From assembly GCF_032341175.1 (NCBI RefSeq), contig NZ_CP135435.1, forward strand, positions 1,984,001 to 2,048,000: DNA of 64,000 nucleotides, given 5' to 3'. A model generated the notes under the pieces. The model was given only the letters and a program-made list of their open reading frames with translations. It was not told the origin of the DNA and did not search any database. The DNA is from Bacillus sp. DTU_2020_1000418_1_SI_GHA_SEK_038 (GTDB taxonomy: Bacteria > Bacillota > Bacilli > Bacillales > Cytobacillaceae). Positions 37,452 through 45,648 of the stretch are shown here, one piece after another. How positions within the stretch are numbered: position 1 is the stretch's first letter; the number at the start of each line of letters is the position of its first letter. The position numbers were made by a program, and so were the translations under genes.

Positions 37452-38414
37452 TTGTCAGAAACGATTTTTGGCGAGCATTTAACAGAAGGGGCGAAATACG
37501 AGCACTTTATGCATCGCATTAATAATGGGGAAAAAATTGAAGCAGATGATTGGATGCCGGATGAATATCGAATAACACTTATTAAATTAATTTCAATGCA
37601 TGGAATAAGTGAAATTATGGGGGCGTTGCCTGAAAAGGAATGGGTCCCGAAAGCACCTTCATTAAAAAGAAAGCTCGGGATCATGGCTAAGGTACAAGAT
37701 GAAATGGGTCACGGACAGCTGTTATTAAGGGTTGCAGAGGATCTAATGAAGCCATACGGTAAAACCCGAGAAGATATTATGCAAGATTTATTTACCGGAA
37801 GGCTGAAATTTCATAATGTATTTCATATGGAAGCCCCAACATGGGGAGACGCAGGACTAATTGGGTGGCTTGTCGATGGAGCAGCCATTATCTCTCAGAC
37901 GAATATGCTTGATGCTTCATACGGGCCTTACGCAAGAGCTTTGAAAAGAATTTGTGCGGAGGAAGTTTTTCATGCCCAGCATGGCGAGTCAATTATTATG
38001 GCATTGGCTGAAGGTACAAAGGAACAAAGAGAGATGGTACAGGGTGCCATTAATAGATGGTGGGATTCCCTTCTGATGTTCTTCGGTCCAGCAGATGCAT
38101 CAACGACAGGAACTTCTAAGCAAGATATAACAATTAAATATCGAATTCGAACAAAAACAAATGAACAACTGAGACAGGATTTCTTTTCGAAATATATCCC
38201 TAGAGTCTTATCACTTGGATTAACAATCCCAGATGAAACGATGCATTTTGATAATAATCAGGGAAAATGGCTTTATAAGCAGCCTGATTGGGAGCGATTT
38301 AAGGAAATCGTCAGGAATAATGGTCCGAAATCAAAGGAACGTTTAGAGTTGCGGCAAATAACTTACGTTGAAAATCAGTGGGTTCGTGATGCACTGGCTA
38401 ATTCGAATCATTGA
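37452..38414 (+). CDS. paaA: Phenylacetyl-CoA 1,2-epoxidase subunit A
   Basis: PaaA is the di-iron oxygenase subunit that epoxidises the ring of phenylacetyl-CoA. The 320 residues contain two ExxH iron-binding motifs of the ferritin-like fold (DEMGHGQ and EEVFHAQHGES) and the conserved HMEAPTWGDAGLIGWLVDGAAI stretch. I take TTG at 37452 because the GGGGGTGA ribosome binding site lies about 5 nt upstream; an in-frame TTG at 37437 precedes the site. It is the first gene of an operon with paaB, paaC, paaD, an EthD-like gene and an enoyl-CoA hydratase gene. Confidence 0.93.
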   Translation: MSETIFGEHLTEGAKYEHFMHRINNGEKIEADDWMPDEYRITLIKLISMHGISEIMGALPEKEWVPKAPSLKRKLGIMAKVQDEMGHGQLLLRVAEDLMKPYGKTREDIMQDLFTGRLKFHNVFHMEAPTWGDAGLIGWLVDGAAIISQTNMLDASYGPYARALKRICAEEVFHAQHGESIIMALAEGTKEQREMVQGAINRWWDSLLMFFGPADASTTGTSKQDITIKYRIRTKTNEQLRQDFFSKYIPRVLSLGLTIPDETMHFDNNQGKWLYKQPDWERFKEIVRNNGPKSKERLELRQITYVENQWVRDALANSNH

Positions 38415-38446
38415 TTTTATGAAAAATTTTGATAGGAGGAGACTCT

Positions 38447-38803
38447 TTGAGCAGTGGAGGATTTTACCAGGAATTCGAGGTTTTCAGTAAAAGGACAGAT
38501 ACCTCACCGTTACAATATCAATTTTCCTTGCTTGCCCCTAATCAAGAACTTGCACTAGTCATGGCACAGGAAAATTTCATGCGGCGGGAGCCGGTAGCAG
38601 ATATTTGGGTTATAAAAAGCTCGGATATTCGCAAAATGTCACCTGAGGAAAAGCAGACATTAAGGCGGCTTGATAATAAAGATTATCGAAATACAAAGGG
38701 ATATGGATATCTAAAGAAAAAATGGCGTCAGTATGAGCAAGCAATGCTTGATGAAAAGGAAATTTTGTCATGGGGAGGATTGAAAAAGAGTGAACAAGAC
38801 TGA
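38447..38803 (+). CDS. paaB: Phenylacetyl-CoA 1,2-epoxidase subunit B
   Basis: PaaB is a small subunit that bridges PaaAC heterodimers. The 118 residues show the family pattern YQEFEVFSKRTDTSPLQYQFSLLAPNQELALVMAQENFMRREPVADIWVI, with the conserved R-x-P-V-x-D-I-W-V core. The TTG at 38447 follows AGGAGG by about 8 nt. The 3' end overlaps the paaC start by 14 nt. Confidence 0.9.
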   Translation: MSSGGFYQEFEVFSKRTDTSPLQYQFSLLAPNQELALVMAQENFMRREPVADIWVIKSSDIRKMSPEEKQTLRRLDNKDYRNTKGYGYLKKKWRQYEQAMLDEKEILSWGGLKKSEQD

Positions 38804-39605
38804 TCTTTCGCCACTGAATCCTGCATATAAATCTTCATTAACAGCACTCTTATACCAGCTCGCCGATGATGATTTCATTATTGCATACCGGGGGTCGGAA
38901 TGGCTTGGGCTTGCTCCTCATATAGAGGAGGATGTTGCCTTTTCCTCCATTAGCCAAGATACAATGGGGCATGCGGCCATGTTTTATCAGCTTCTAGAAG
39001 AGCTTGGTGAAGGCAGTATTGATGAATTAGCGCATTCACGAAAGGCGAAGGACCGAAGAAATGCTGTTTTGCTTGAGATGGTAAATGGGCCAGGAAACTA
39101 TTTATCAAAACCCCAGTATGACTTTGCGTTTGCAGTTGTCAGAAACTACTTCTACGTTCAGGCAAAGAAAATTCGCATGGATTCCTTGAAAAATTCATCC
39201 TATCAACCACTGGCCCATATGGCAATCAATGTTAATATGGAGCTCTTCTACCATCTTCTGCATTGGAAAACCTGGTTTGTGCAATTAATGAATGCCAGGG
39301 GTGAGGCAAGAAAAAGAATGGAAGCTGCTGTTGCGAAGGTGTTTTCTGATTTCGAAGGTGTACTGACTTTAGGGCCACTGGGGAGTGATATGGCTAAATT
39401 TGGATTAATTGAGGATGAAGAACTATTGAAACAAAAGTGGAGGTCTGCCATGCTTCCGGTCTTTGAAGCGATCAATCTGGCGTTGCCGGAATCATTCGGT
39501 ATGAAGAGCGGGAATGGACGTATAGGCGAACACACAAAGGAACTCGATATTGCTTTAGCCATTCTTTCCGAAGTATATCATGCAGATCCTGCCGCTAATT
39601 GGTAG
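38790..39605 (+). CDS. paaC: Phenylacetyl-CoA 1,2-epoxidase subunit C
   Basis: PaaC is the structural ferritin-like partner of PaaA. The 271 residues include YRGSEWLGLAPHIEEDVAFSSISQDTMGHAAMFYQLLEELG and a MAINVNMELFYHLLHWKTWF region. The residues retained near QDTMGH correspond to the degenerate metal site of the family. The GTG start lies within the end of paaB, suggesting coupling. Confidence 0.9.
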   Translation: MNKTDLSPLNPAYKSSLTALLYQLADDDFIIAYRGSEWLGLAPHIEEDVAFSSISQDTMGHAAMFYQLLEELGEGSIDELAHSRKAKDRRNAVLLEMVNGPGNYLSKPQYDFAFAVVRNYFYVQAKKIRMDSLKNSSYQPLAHMAINVNMELFYHLLHWKTWFVQLMNARGEARKRMEAAVAKVFSDFEGVLTLGPLGSDMAKFGLIEDEELLKQKWRSAMLPVFEAINLALPESFGMKSGNGRIGEHTKELDIALAILSEVYHADPAANW

Positions 39606-39624
39606 GAAGAGGGATTGATTAAGT

Positions 39625-40119
39625 ATGAAGAAAACAACTACTTCTGCAGACAAAGTTATTAAAGCGCTTCATCAAGTTAAAGATCCAGAAATAGACTCCA
39701 TTTCGATCGTTGATTTAGGAATGTTAGAAAGGGTGACGGTGGACGGCCAATCGATAACAATTGAGCTGCTCCCAACTTTTATGGGCTGCCCAGCTCTTGA
39801 AGTTATCCGTCAAAACGTAGTTAAAGAGATTAAATCTCAATTTGACTTTGAGCAAATTGATGTACAATTCATTTACCATCCACCATGGACGTCAGACAGA
39901 ATTACAGCTAAGGGGAGAGAGGACTTAAAAGAATTCGGAATTGCCCCTCCTCCAAAACATATCCGCGAAACTGGAGAATGGCAAGTGAATTGCCCGTTCT
40001 GCGACTCCATCTATACAACACTAGACAACCTCTTTGGACCAACTGCCTGTCGCAGCATTCTATACTGCAGGACTTGCAAAAACCCTTTTGAAGCCATGAA
40101 ACCTGTTTCTACAATATAA
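39625..40119 (+). CDS. paaD: Phenylacetate degradation protein PaaD
   Basis: PaaD is thought to help mature the Fe centre of the PaaABC epoxidase. The 164 residues have an N-terminal MIP18/DUF59 domain (HQVKDPEIDSISIVDLGMLERV ... PTFMGCPALEVI) and a C-terminal zinc-ribbon-like segment with CPFC (residues about 122-125) and CRTC near the end. This is the arrangement of the paaD/paaJ family. It lies 19 nt after paaC. Confidence 0.9.
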   Translation: MKKTTTSADKVIKALHQVKDPEIDSISIVDLGMLERVTVDGQSITIELLPTFMGCPALEVIRQNVVKEIKSQFDFEQIDVQFIYHPPWTSDRITAKGREDLKEFGIAPPPKHIRETGEWQVNCPFCDSIYTTLDNLFGPTACRSILYCRTCKNPFEAMKPVSTI

Positions 40120-40145
40120 ATACAATTTGAAGGGAAGAAAATAAT

Positions 40146-40457
40146 ATGGCAAAACTTATCGCTTTATACAAGCACCCTGAAAACAAAGAAGCTTTTGATA
40201 AGCATTACTTTGAAACACACGCTCCTCTTACGGCAAAAATTCCGGGCCTTCGCAAAATGGAGGTTACTAGGATTATAGGCAGCCCAATGGGCGGGGATGG
40301 GAAATATTACCTCATGTGTGAAATGCATTATGAAAGTCTGGAGTCACTTCAAACGGCAATGAGAACGGACGAAGGGAAGGCTTCAGGCAAAGATGCGATG
40401 AAATTTGCAGGTGATTTAATCACATTAATGATTGGTGAAGATGTAGATGGGCAATGA
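40146..40457 (+). CDS. EthD-family small protein in the paa operon
   Basis: The 103-residue protein has the EthD ferredoxin-like fold pattern: MAKLIALYKHPENKEAFDKHYFETHAPLTAKIPGLRKMEVTRIIG at the N terminus and a SLESLQTAMRTDEGKASGKDAMKFAG helix. EthD-type proteins form dimeric alpha/beta barrels and are often found with oxidative degradation genes; the exact role is unknown. It overlaps the following enoyl-CoA hydratase gene by 11 nt, so it is part of the operon. It occupies a place where other organisms have paaE. Confidence 0.8.
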   Translation: MAKLIALYKHPENKEAFDKHYFETHAPLTAKIPGLRKMEVTRIIGSPMGGDGKYYLMCEMHYESLESLQTAMRTDEGKASGKDAMKFAGDLITLMIGEDVDGQ

Positions 40458-41226
40458 CTATGAATATATTGAAGCTGCCATTGAAGGAAAGCTTGGATTC
40501 ATAGCCTTAAATCGTCCAAAGGTACTCAATGCCATTAATCGCAAAATGGTATCGGAAATTTTGACTGTTATGGAGGAATTTGATGAAAATGATGATGTCA
40601 AAGTCATCATATTGAGCGGCAAAGGGAGGGCATTTGCTGCAGGGGCTGATATTGAAGAAATGGCTAATGACAATTCAATCGATTTTGAGTTGCGCAATCA
40701 ATTCAAGGATTGGGACCGATTAGCCATGATAAAGAAGCCAATAATTGGAGCCGTTCAAGGATTTGCACTTGGCGGGGGCTTTGAGCTTGCCCTCTGCTGC
40801 GATCTTCTTTATGCCGCGGAGGATGCGGAATTCGGATTTCCTGAAGTAAATCTTGGTGTTATGCCTGGTGCAGGGGGAACGCAGCGGTTAACAAAGCTAG
40901 CTGGTAAAACAAAGGCGATGGAATGGCTTTTTACAGGAAAAAGAATCCTAGCAAAAGAAGCTCTCCAATTTGGAATGGTCAACCAATTGTTTGCTCGTGA
41001 GGTTCTTATGGAAGAAACGATTAAAATTGCAAGGCATATTGCTAATCAAGCGCCAATATCGATTCGCTTAATAAAGGAATCCGTGCTGAAAGCGGTAGAT
41101 GCCTCTCTTGAAGAAGGCATGCATTTTGAAAGGAAAAATTTCTATCTATTATTTTCAACCGAAGATCAAAAAGAAGGCATGAAGGCTTTTCAAGAAAAAA
41201 GAAGGCCGAATTTTAATGGGAGATAG
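40447..41226 (+). CDS. Enoyl-CoA hydratase/isomerase (PaaF/PaaG-like)
   Basis: This is a crotonase-fold enzyme of 259 residues. The oxyanion-hole blocks are AFAAGADIEEM and QGFALGGGFELALCCDLLYAAEDAEFGFPEVNLGVMPGAGGTQRL; both catalytic Glu positions (ELALCCD-adjacent and PEVNLG) are present as in true hydratases. By context it should work on phenylacetyl-CoA ring-opening products (2,3-dehydroadipyl-CoA hydratase) or as the epoxide isomerase; sequence alone does not decide. It is the last gene of the paa operon. Confidence 0.85.
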   Translation: MGNDYEYIEAAIEGKLGFIALNRPKVLNAINRKMVSEILTVMEEFDENDDVKVIILSGKGRAFAAGADIEEMANDNSIDFELRNQFKDWDRLAMIKKPIIGAVQGFALGGGFELALCCDLLYAAEDAEFGFPEVNLGVMPGAGGTQRLTKLAGKTKAMEWLFTGKRILAKEALQFGMVNQLFAREVLMEETIKIARHIANQAPISIRLIKESVLKAVDASLEEGMHFERKNFYLLFSTEDQKEGMKAFQEKRRPNFNGR

Positions 41227-41299
41227 GGTGGGTACTTATTATTATTTAGAATTTAAAATGTTGTGAAAATTTCATTTGATATAGTAGAATTATTTTATG

Positions 41300-41314
41300 A
41301 CGTTTATATTTCGG
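41300..41314. promoter_or_regulatory. Operator-like motif 2 (upstream of paaX) with promoter
   Basis: The 15-mer ACGTTTATATTTCGG keeps the CG-N9-CG spacing. A TTGTGA (41261-41266) - N18 - TAGAAT (41285-41290) promoter places it just downstream of the -10, so paaX may repress itself. Confidence 0.4.
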
Positions 41315-41353
41315 CATTCTATCTATATGAAATGAAGTGAGGAATGAAGGTAA

Positions 41354-42229
41354 TTGAATACTAGATCAATGATTTTTACTTTATATGGAGACTATATATC
41401 GCATTATGGCAGTAAAATTTGGATTGGAAGTTTAATTCGGTTATTAAATGAGTTTGGTCATAATGATCAATCTGTTCGGGCAGCTATTTCTAGGATGAAT
41501 AAGCAAGGCTGGGTTCAGTCCGATAAAGTCGGCAATAAAAGCTATTATTCTTTAACAGACCGCGGTCAAAAAAGGATTGATGAGGCAGCTAAAAGGATAT
41601 TTAAGCTTATGCCGGAAAAATGGGATGGGCAGTGGAGAATATTAATGTACACTATTCCAGAGGAAATTCGGACAGTTAGGGATGAACTTAGAAAAGAATT
41701 AGTCTGGAGCGGATTTGGCTCCTTATCTAATAGCTGCTGGATATCAGCCAATAATCTTGAAAATCATGTGAATGAAATAATTGATAAATATGATATCGGT
41801 CAATATGTCGATTTTTTTATCGCAAAATATGAGGGGCCGCATGATAATTTCCGTTTAGTTGAAAAGAGCTGGAACTTAGAGGATATTAATTCCAAGTATC
41901 AAGTGTTCATTTCCGAATATAGTCAGAAATATATCATCGATAAAAATAAAATTCAAAAGGGACAAATGTCTGATGCAGAATGCTTTGTGGAAAGGACAAA
42001 GCTCGTCCATGAATATAGAAAATTCTTGTTTGTTGATCCAGGACTGCCTGAAGAGTTGCTTCCTGAAAAATGGTTAGGCAGCCACGCTGCATCATTGTTT
42101 AGTGAGTATTATAAAGAATTGGCAAAGCCAGCTTCCCGTTTTTTTGAGGCTGTGTTTAGAGAAGGAAATGAGATTAAGCACAAGGATGTTCATTATGATG
42201 TGCTCGATCACCCATATATTGTTGAATAG
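41354..42229 (+). CDS. paaX: PaaX family transcriptional repressor
   Basis: PaaX represses phenylacetate genes and is released by phenylacetyl-CoA. The 291 residues show the PaaX layout: N-terminal winged helix (SMIFTLYGDYISHYGSKIWIGSLIRLLNEFGHNDQSVRAAISRMNKQGWVQSDKVGNKSYYSLTDRG), a central Cas2-like domain beginning WDGQWRILMYTIPEEIRTVRDELRKEL, and a C-terminal PaaX_C region (HEYRKFLFVDPGLPEELLPEKWLG). The start is TTG after GAATGAAGG. Transcribed separately between the paa operon and the importer operon. Confidence 0.92.
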   Translation: MNTRSMIFTLYGDYISHYGSKIWIGSLIRLLNEFGHNDQSVRAAISRMNKQGWVQSDKVGNKSYYSLTDRGQKRIDEAAKRIFKLMPEKWDGQWRILMYTIPEEIRTVRDELRKELVWSGFGSLSNSCWISANNLENHVNEIIDKYDIGQYVDFFIAKYEGPHDNFRLVEKSWNLEDINSKYQVFISEYSQKYIIDKNKIQKGQMSDAECFVERTKLVHEYRKFLFVDPGLPEELLPEKWLGSHAASLFSEYYKELAKPASRFFEAVFREGNEIKHKDVHYDVLDHPYIVE

Positions 42230-42232
42230 AAT

Positions 42233-42334
42233 GGCACCACTTGTTCCTGTAAGGTGCATAGCTTCACAATAATACTAATATTTAAAGTCACCACTAATTT
42301 GACACTTATATTAAATCGTGGTGCCTTGCACCTG
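42233..42334. repeat. REP-like nested inverted repeat
   Basis: GGCACCAC (42233-42240) pairs with GTGGTGCC (42318-42325), and inside/outside them AAGGTGCA and TTGCACC form a second pair. The sequence resembles short GGTGCC-type repeats scattered through some Bacillus genomes. It lies just after paaX and before a terminator at 42342. Confidence 0.4.
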
Positions 42335-42341
42335 TTTTTAG

Positions 42342-42371
42342 GCATACAGAACTATTTCTGTATGCTTTTCT
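42342..42371 (+). terminator. Terminator of paaX
   Basis: The stem GCATACAGAA / TTCTGTATGC with a short loop is followed by TTTTC. Confidence 0.8.
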
Positions 42372-42428
42372 TCTTGCTTCTAAACTGATAATATATTAAT
42401 CTAAATATATTAAATTTTTTGAATATTA

Positions 42429-42477
42429 TTGACTATCAGCTTCGTAAAATGATAATATAACGATATATTTACGTTAT
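42429..42477 (+). promoter_or_regulatory. Importer promoter with operator-like motif 3
   Basis: TTGACT (42429-42434), an 18-bp spacer and TAATAT (42453-42458) form a promoter. Directly downstream is the perfect inverted repeat ATAACG-N9-CGTTAT (42457-42477), whose central 15-mer ACGATATATTTACGT is nearly identical to the site before paaA. Confidence 0.6.
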
Positions 42478-42579
42478 CCATGTTATTTATCATATAAATT
42501 CAGCATCTTCATACATAGGTAGTCCACGCTGCTATTTTTGCAGTGTTTAATATTTATTAAAAAGAGGGGGTATTTCAAG

Positions 42580-43638
42580 ATGAAAAGGTCTTTAAAAGTT
42601 TTATTCTTCCTATTGGCAGCAGTACTGCTCATGCTTAGTGCATGTGGAAAAGAGGAGGCAGTCCAACCTGCTGAGGCTGAAAAGGGAAAAGAGGAGGCAG
42701 CCCAACCTGCTGAGGCCGAAAAAGAAAAAGAACAGGAAAAGCACAAGATTGGCATTACCCAGTTTGTTGCCCACCCTTCCTTAGATGCAGCAACAGAAGG
42801 ATTTAAAAAGGCATTAGAGGATGAAGGATTTAAAGAAGGGGAAAATGTCGAATATAATTTCCAAAATGCACAGGCAGATATGAATAACACACAGACGATT
42901 GCCAATAACTTTGTTGGTGATAAGGTTGATTTAATTTTTGCTAATGCTACTCCAAGTGCTGTTAGTGCACTAAATGCTACAAGGGATATACCAATTTTAT
43001 TTACATCTGTAACGGATCCTGTAGGAGCGGGACTTGTAGAAGCATTCGATAAACCAGGCGATAATATTACAGGTACAACGGACAATCATCCGGAAGGCAC
43101 CGCAAAAACGATTCATTTTATCATTGATGAAGCTGGAGCGCAGACGATTGGTGTCATATTTAATGCGGGTGAACAGAATTCAGAGGTGCAGGTGGCAGAA
43201 GTGAAGAAGCTTGCTGAAGCGAAGGGTGCAACGATCGTTGAAGCTTCCGTATCAACATCTGCCGAAGTAAAGCAGGCTACTGAATCATTAGTAGGCAGAG
43301 TAGATGCCATTTATGTCCCGACAGATAATACGGTTGTTTCCGCCTTAGAATCTGTTATATCTGTTGCAGATAGCGAGAAGCTGCCGCTATTCGTAGGAGA
43401 GCTTGACTCTATGAAGCGTGGAGCAGTTGCAGCAAGCGGATTTAGCTATTATGATCTCGGCTACCAGACTGGAAAAATGGCTGCAGAAATTTTAAAAGGA
43501 AATAAAAAGCCATCTGAAATTCCTGTTGAGCTTCCAAGCAGTTTAACATTAATGATTAATAAGAAAGCGGCTGAACAGCAAGGGCTTGAAGTTAAGCAAG
43601 AATGGGAGAAAATTGCGGAGTTTTATGAAGGCGAATAA
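42580..43638 (+). CDS. ABC transporter substrate-binding lipoprotein (TrpX/ABC_sub_bind type)
   Basis: The protein starts with a lipoprotein signal (KVLFFLLAAVLLMLSACG, lipobox LSAC) and a duplicated acidic linker, then a type I periplasmic binding fold of the ABC_sub_bind family (IGITQFVAHPSLDAATEGFKKALEDEGFKEGENVEYNFQNAQADMNNTQTIANNF). Members with this gene order import Trp/Tyr-like compounds in streptococci. By context the ligand is probably phenylalanine, tyrosine or a derivative. I start at the ATG at 42580 after AGAGGGGG. First gene of a three-gene importer operon. Confidence 0.88.
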   Translation: MKRSLKVLFFLLAAVLLMLSACGKEEAVQPAEAEKGKEEAAQPAEAEKEKEQEKHKIGITQFVAHPSLDAATEGFKKALEDEGFKEGENVEYNFQNAQADMNNTQTIANNFVGDKVDLIFANATPSAVSALNATRDIPILFTSVTDPVGAGLVEAFDKPGDNITGTTDNHPEGTAKTIHFIIDEAGAQTIGVIFNAGEQNSEVQVAEVKKLAEAKGATIVEASVSTSAEVKQATESLVGRVDAIYVPTDNTVVSALESVISVADSEKLPLFVGELDSMKRGAVAASGFSYYDLGYQTGKMAAEILKGNKKPSEIPVELPSSLTLMINKKAAEQQGLEVKQEWEKIAEFYEGE

Positions 43639-43656
43639 CAGAGGGTGTGATTCATA

Positions 43657-44670
43657 ATGTTCACGGCAGTATTTGGAGCGTTTGAAGCTGGAATTATCTA
43701 TGCGATTATGGCACTCGGAGTTTATTTGTCCTTCCGAGTGCTGGATTTTCCAGACTTAACGGTAGATGGAAGCTTTGTAACTGGTGCGGCTGTTGCAGCG
43801 ACAATGATTGTTAGCGGGATAAATCCATTTCTTGCCACTGTTTTCGCACTTATTGCTGGGTTTGCTGCAGGCTGTATTACGGGGGTCCTTCATACGTTTG
43901 GGAAGATCAATGCACTCCTATCTGGGATATTAATGATGATTGCTCTTTATTCGATAAATCTCCGAATTATGGGGAAATCAAATGTACCGTTATTGAATAC
44001 AGAAACAGCTATGACTAATGTTAGAGAAACTTGGGATAAAACGGGATTAGACTCCATTTTTAATAGTATTCTTTCTGCAGTAGGGCTTGGAGACAGCTTG
44101 CCAAGGTCATGGGGTATTTTAATTTTCATGGTGATTGTTACCTTTTTGTTAAAATTCCTGACAGATAAATTCCTCCAGACCGAAATTGGTCTGGCCATTA
44201 GAGCGACTGGGGACAATAAGCGAATGATTAGAAGCTTATCAGCCAATACAAATTTAACTGTCATTCTAGGACTTGGCATTTCCAACTCCATGGTTGCATT
44301 TTCTGGAGCACTTATCGCTCAGCAGGGTGGCTTTGCTGATGTTGGTATGGGTATTGGGATGATTATTATTGGTCTGGCATCAGTCATAATCGGAGAGGCT
44401 CTGTTTGGAACAAAAACAATTGCAAGAACAACGTTAGCGGTTATCGGTGGCGCGATCATTTACCGAATCGTTGTGACACTTGCTTTGAGGGTAGATTTCC
44501 TTGAACCTGGTGATATGAAATTAATTACTGCAACCATTGTTATTTTAGCACTCATTCTTCCAAAAATAATTGATTCTTCAAAAGAGAAAAAGCGGAAAGC
44601 GAGAAAGCAGGCGGAGAGTTTGGCTTTAAGCAATATTCCTTCAGATAGAAAGGAGGGGCCATATGCTTGA
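43657..44670 (+). CDS. ABC transporter permease (TrpY-like)
   Basis: The 337-residue membrane protein has about eight to nine hydrophobic helices and the BPD_transp_2-type blocks AIMALGVYLSFRVLDFPDLTVDGSFVTGAAVAA and GLAIRATGDNKRMIRSLSANTNL. It would form the channel for the lipoprotein's ligand. It starts 18 nt after the binding-protein gene and overlaps the ATPase gene by 8 nt. Confidence 0.9.
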   Translation: MFTAVFGAFEAGIIYAIMALGVYLSFRVLDFPDLTVDGSFVTGAAVAATMIVSGINPFLATVFALIAGFAAGCITGVLHTFGKINALLSGILMMIALYSINLRIMGKSNVPLLNTETAMTNVRETWDKTGLDSIFNSILSAVGLGDSLPRSWGILIFMVIVTFLLKFLTDKFLQTEIGLAIRATGDNKRMIRSLSANTNLTVILGLGISNSMVAFSGALIAQQGGFADVGMGIGMIIIGLASVIIGEALFGTKTIARTTLAVIGGAIIYRIVVTLALRVDFLEPGDMKLITATIVILALILPKIIDSSKEKKRKARKQAESLALSNIPSDRKEGPYA

Positions 44671-45457
44671 GCTCAAACACATTCATAAAGTTTTTAATGA
44701 AGGAACACCTGACGAAAAAATTGCCTTGGATCGTATTCATTTAAAGTTAAATAAAGGAGATTTTGTTACCGTAATCGGCAGTAATGGGGCTGGGAAATCT
44801 ACCTTAATGAATATGATCTCTGGCGTCATGATACCTGACGTTGGCACTGTATCGATTGATAGACAGAATGTTACGATGATGTCGGAATACAAAAGAGCAA
44901 AGTTAATCGGACGTGTGTTTCAAGACCCGATGGCTGGAACAGCTCCGAGTATGACGATTGAAGAAAATTTAGCAATGGCTTATTCCAGAAATAAGCAGAG
45001 AACGTTAAGAAAAGGGGTTACGAAGAAGCGAAAGGAATATTTTCAAGAAGTGCTCCAATCGCTTCATCTTGGGTTAGAAAACCGGCTCACGGCCAAAGTT
45101 GGATTGCTGTCAGGTGGGGAAAGGCAGGCGCTATCATTATTGATGGCCACGTTTACGGAGCCAGCCATTCTTTTGCTTGATGAGCATACAGCCGCCCTTG
45201 ACCCAGCACGTGCCGAGCTTATCACGAATTTAACAAAGGAAATTGTCGAAAAATACAATTTGACGACATTAATGGTCACACATAATATGCAGCAGGCACT
45301 TGATTTAGGAAATAGACTAATCATGATGGATAAAGGTCAAATTATCCTGGAGGTTGAAGAAGATCAAAAAGGAAACTTGACGATCGAACAGTTATTAAAT
45401 GAGTTTCAGAGAATTCGAGGTTCGAAAATGGCAAGTGATCGGGCTCTACTATCTTAA
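44663..45457 (+). CDS. ABC transporter ATP-binding protein (TrpZ-like)
   Basis: The 264-residue ATPase has Walker A GSNGAGKST, Q-loop VFQDPM, signature LSGGERQALSLLMA and Walker B ILLLDEHTAALDP with the H-loop VTHNMQ. In the signature region the motif reads L-S-G-G-E-R. It energises the importer. A GGAGG ribosome binding site lies in the end of the permease gene, and a terminator follows at 45472. Confidence 0.93.
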   Translation: MLELKHIHKVFNEGTPDEKIALDRIHLKLNKGDFVTVIGSNGAGKSTLMNMISGVMIPDVGTVSIDRQNVTMMSEYKRAKLIGRVFQDPMAGTAPSMTIEENLAMAYSRNKQRTLRKGVTKKRKEYFQEVLQSLHLGLENRLTAKVGLLSGGERQALSLLMATFTEPAILLLDEHTAALDPARAELITNLTKEIVEKYNLTTLMVTHNMQQALDLGNRLIMMDKGQIILEVEEDQKGNLTIEQLLNEFQRIRGSKMASDRALLS

Positions 45458-45471
45458 TATTGAATATAAAA

Positions 45472-45514
45472 AAGGGATTAATTAGGCGTTATTCACTAAT
45501 TAATCCTTTTTATT
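45472..45514 (+). terminator. Terminator of the importer operon
   Basis: The stem GGATTAATTAG / CTAATTAATCC with a 10-nt loop is followed by TTTTTATT. Confidence 0.8.
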
Positions 45515-45568
45515 ATGTATTGGCCATATAATCAAGAAGAAAGAATTTTTTAAACTTTTACAATTTAT

Positions 45569-45614
45569 TGACTATTCGTTATACGAAATGGTATCATATC
45601 GTTAATTAAACGTC
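45569..45614 (+). promoter_or_regulatory. Promoter of the thioesterase-PheDH-dehydrogenase operon with operator-like motif 4
   Basis: TTGACT (45569-45574), an 18-bp spacer and TATCAT (45593-45598) are followed by TCGTTAATTAAACGT (45600-45614), again CG-N9-CG immediately after the -10. The architecture copies that of the importer promoter at 42429. Confidence 0.55.
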
Positions 45615-45648
45615 ATACTTATTATTGTATAAACTATGGAGGGATCGA

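Noticed and set aside
42483..43085. Long minus-strand frame opposite the importer lipoprotein
   Set aside because: It is the mirror of the real gene, with low-complexity Ser/Ala content and no ribosome binding site.
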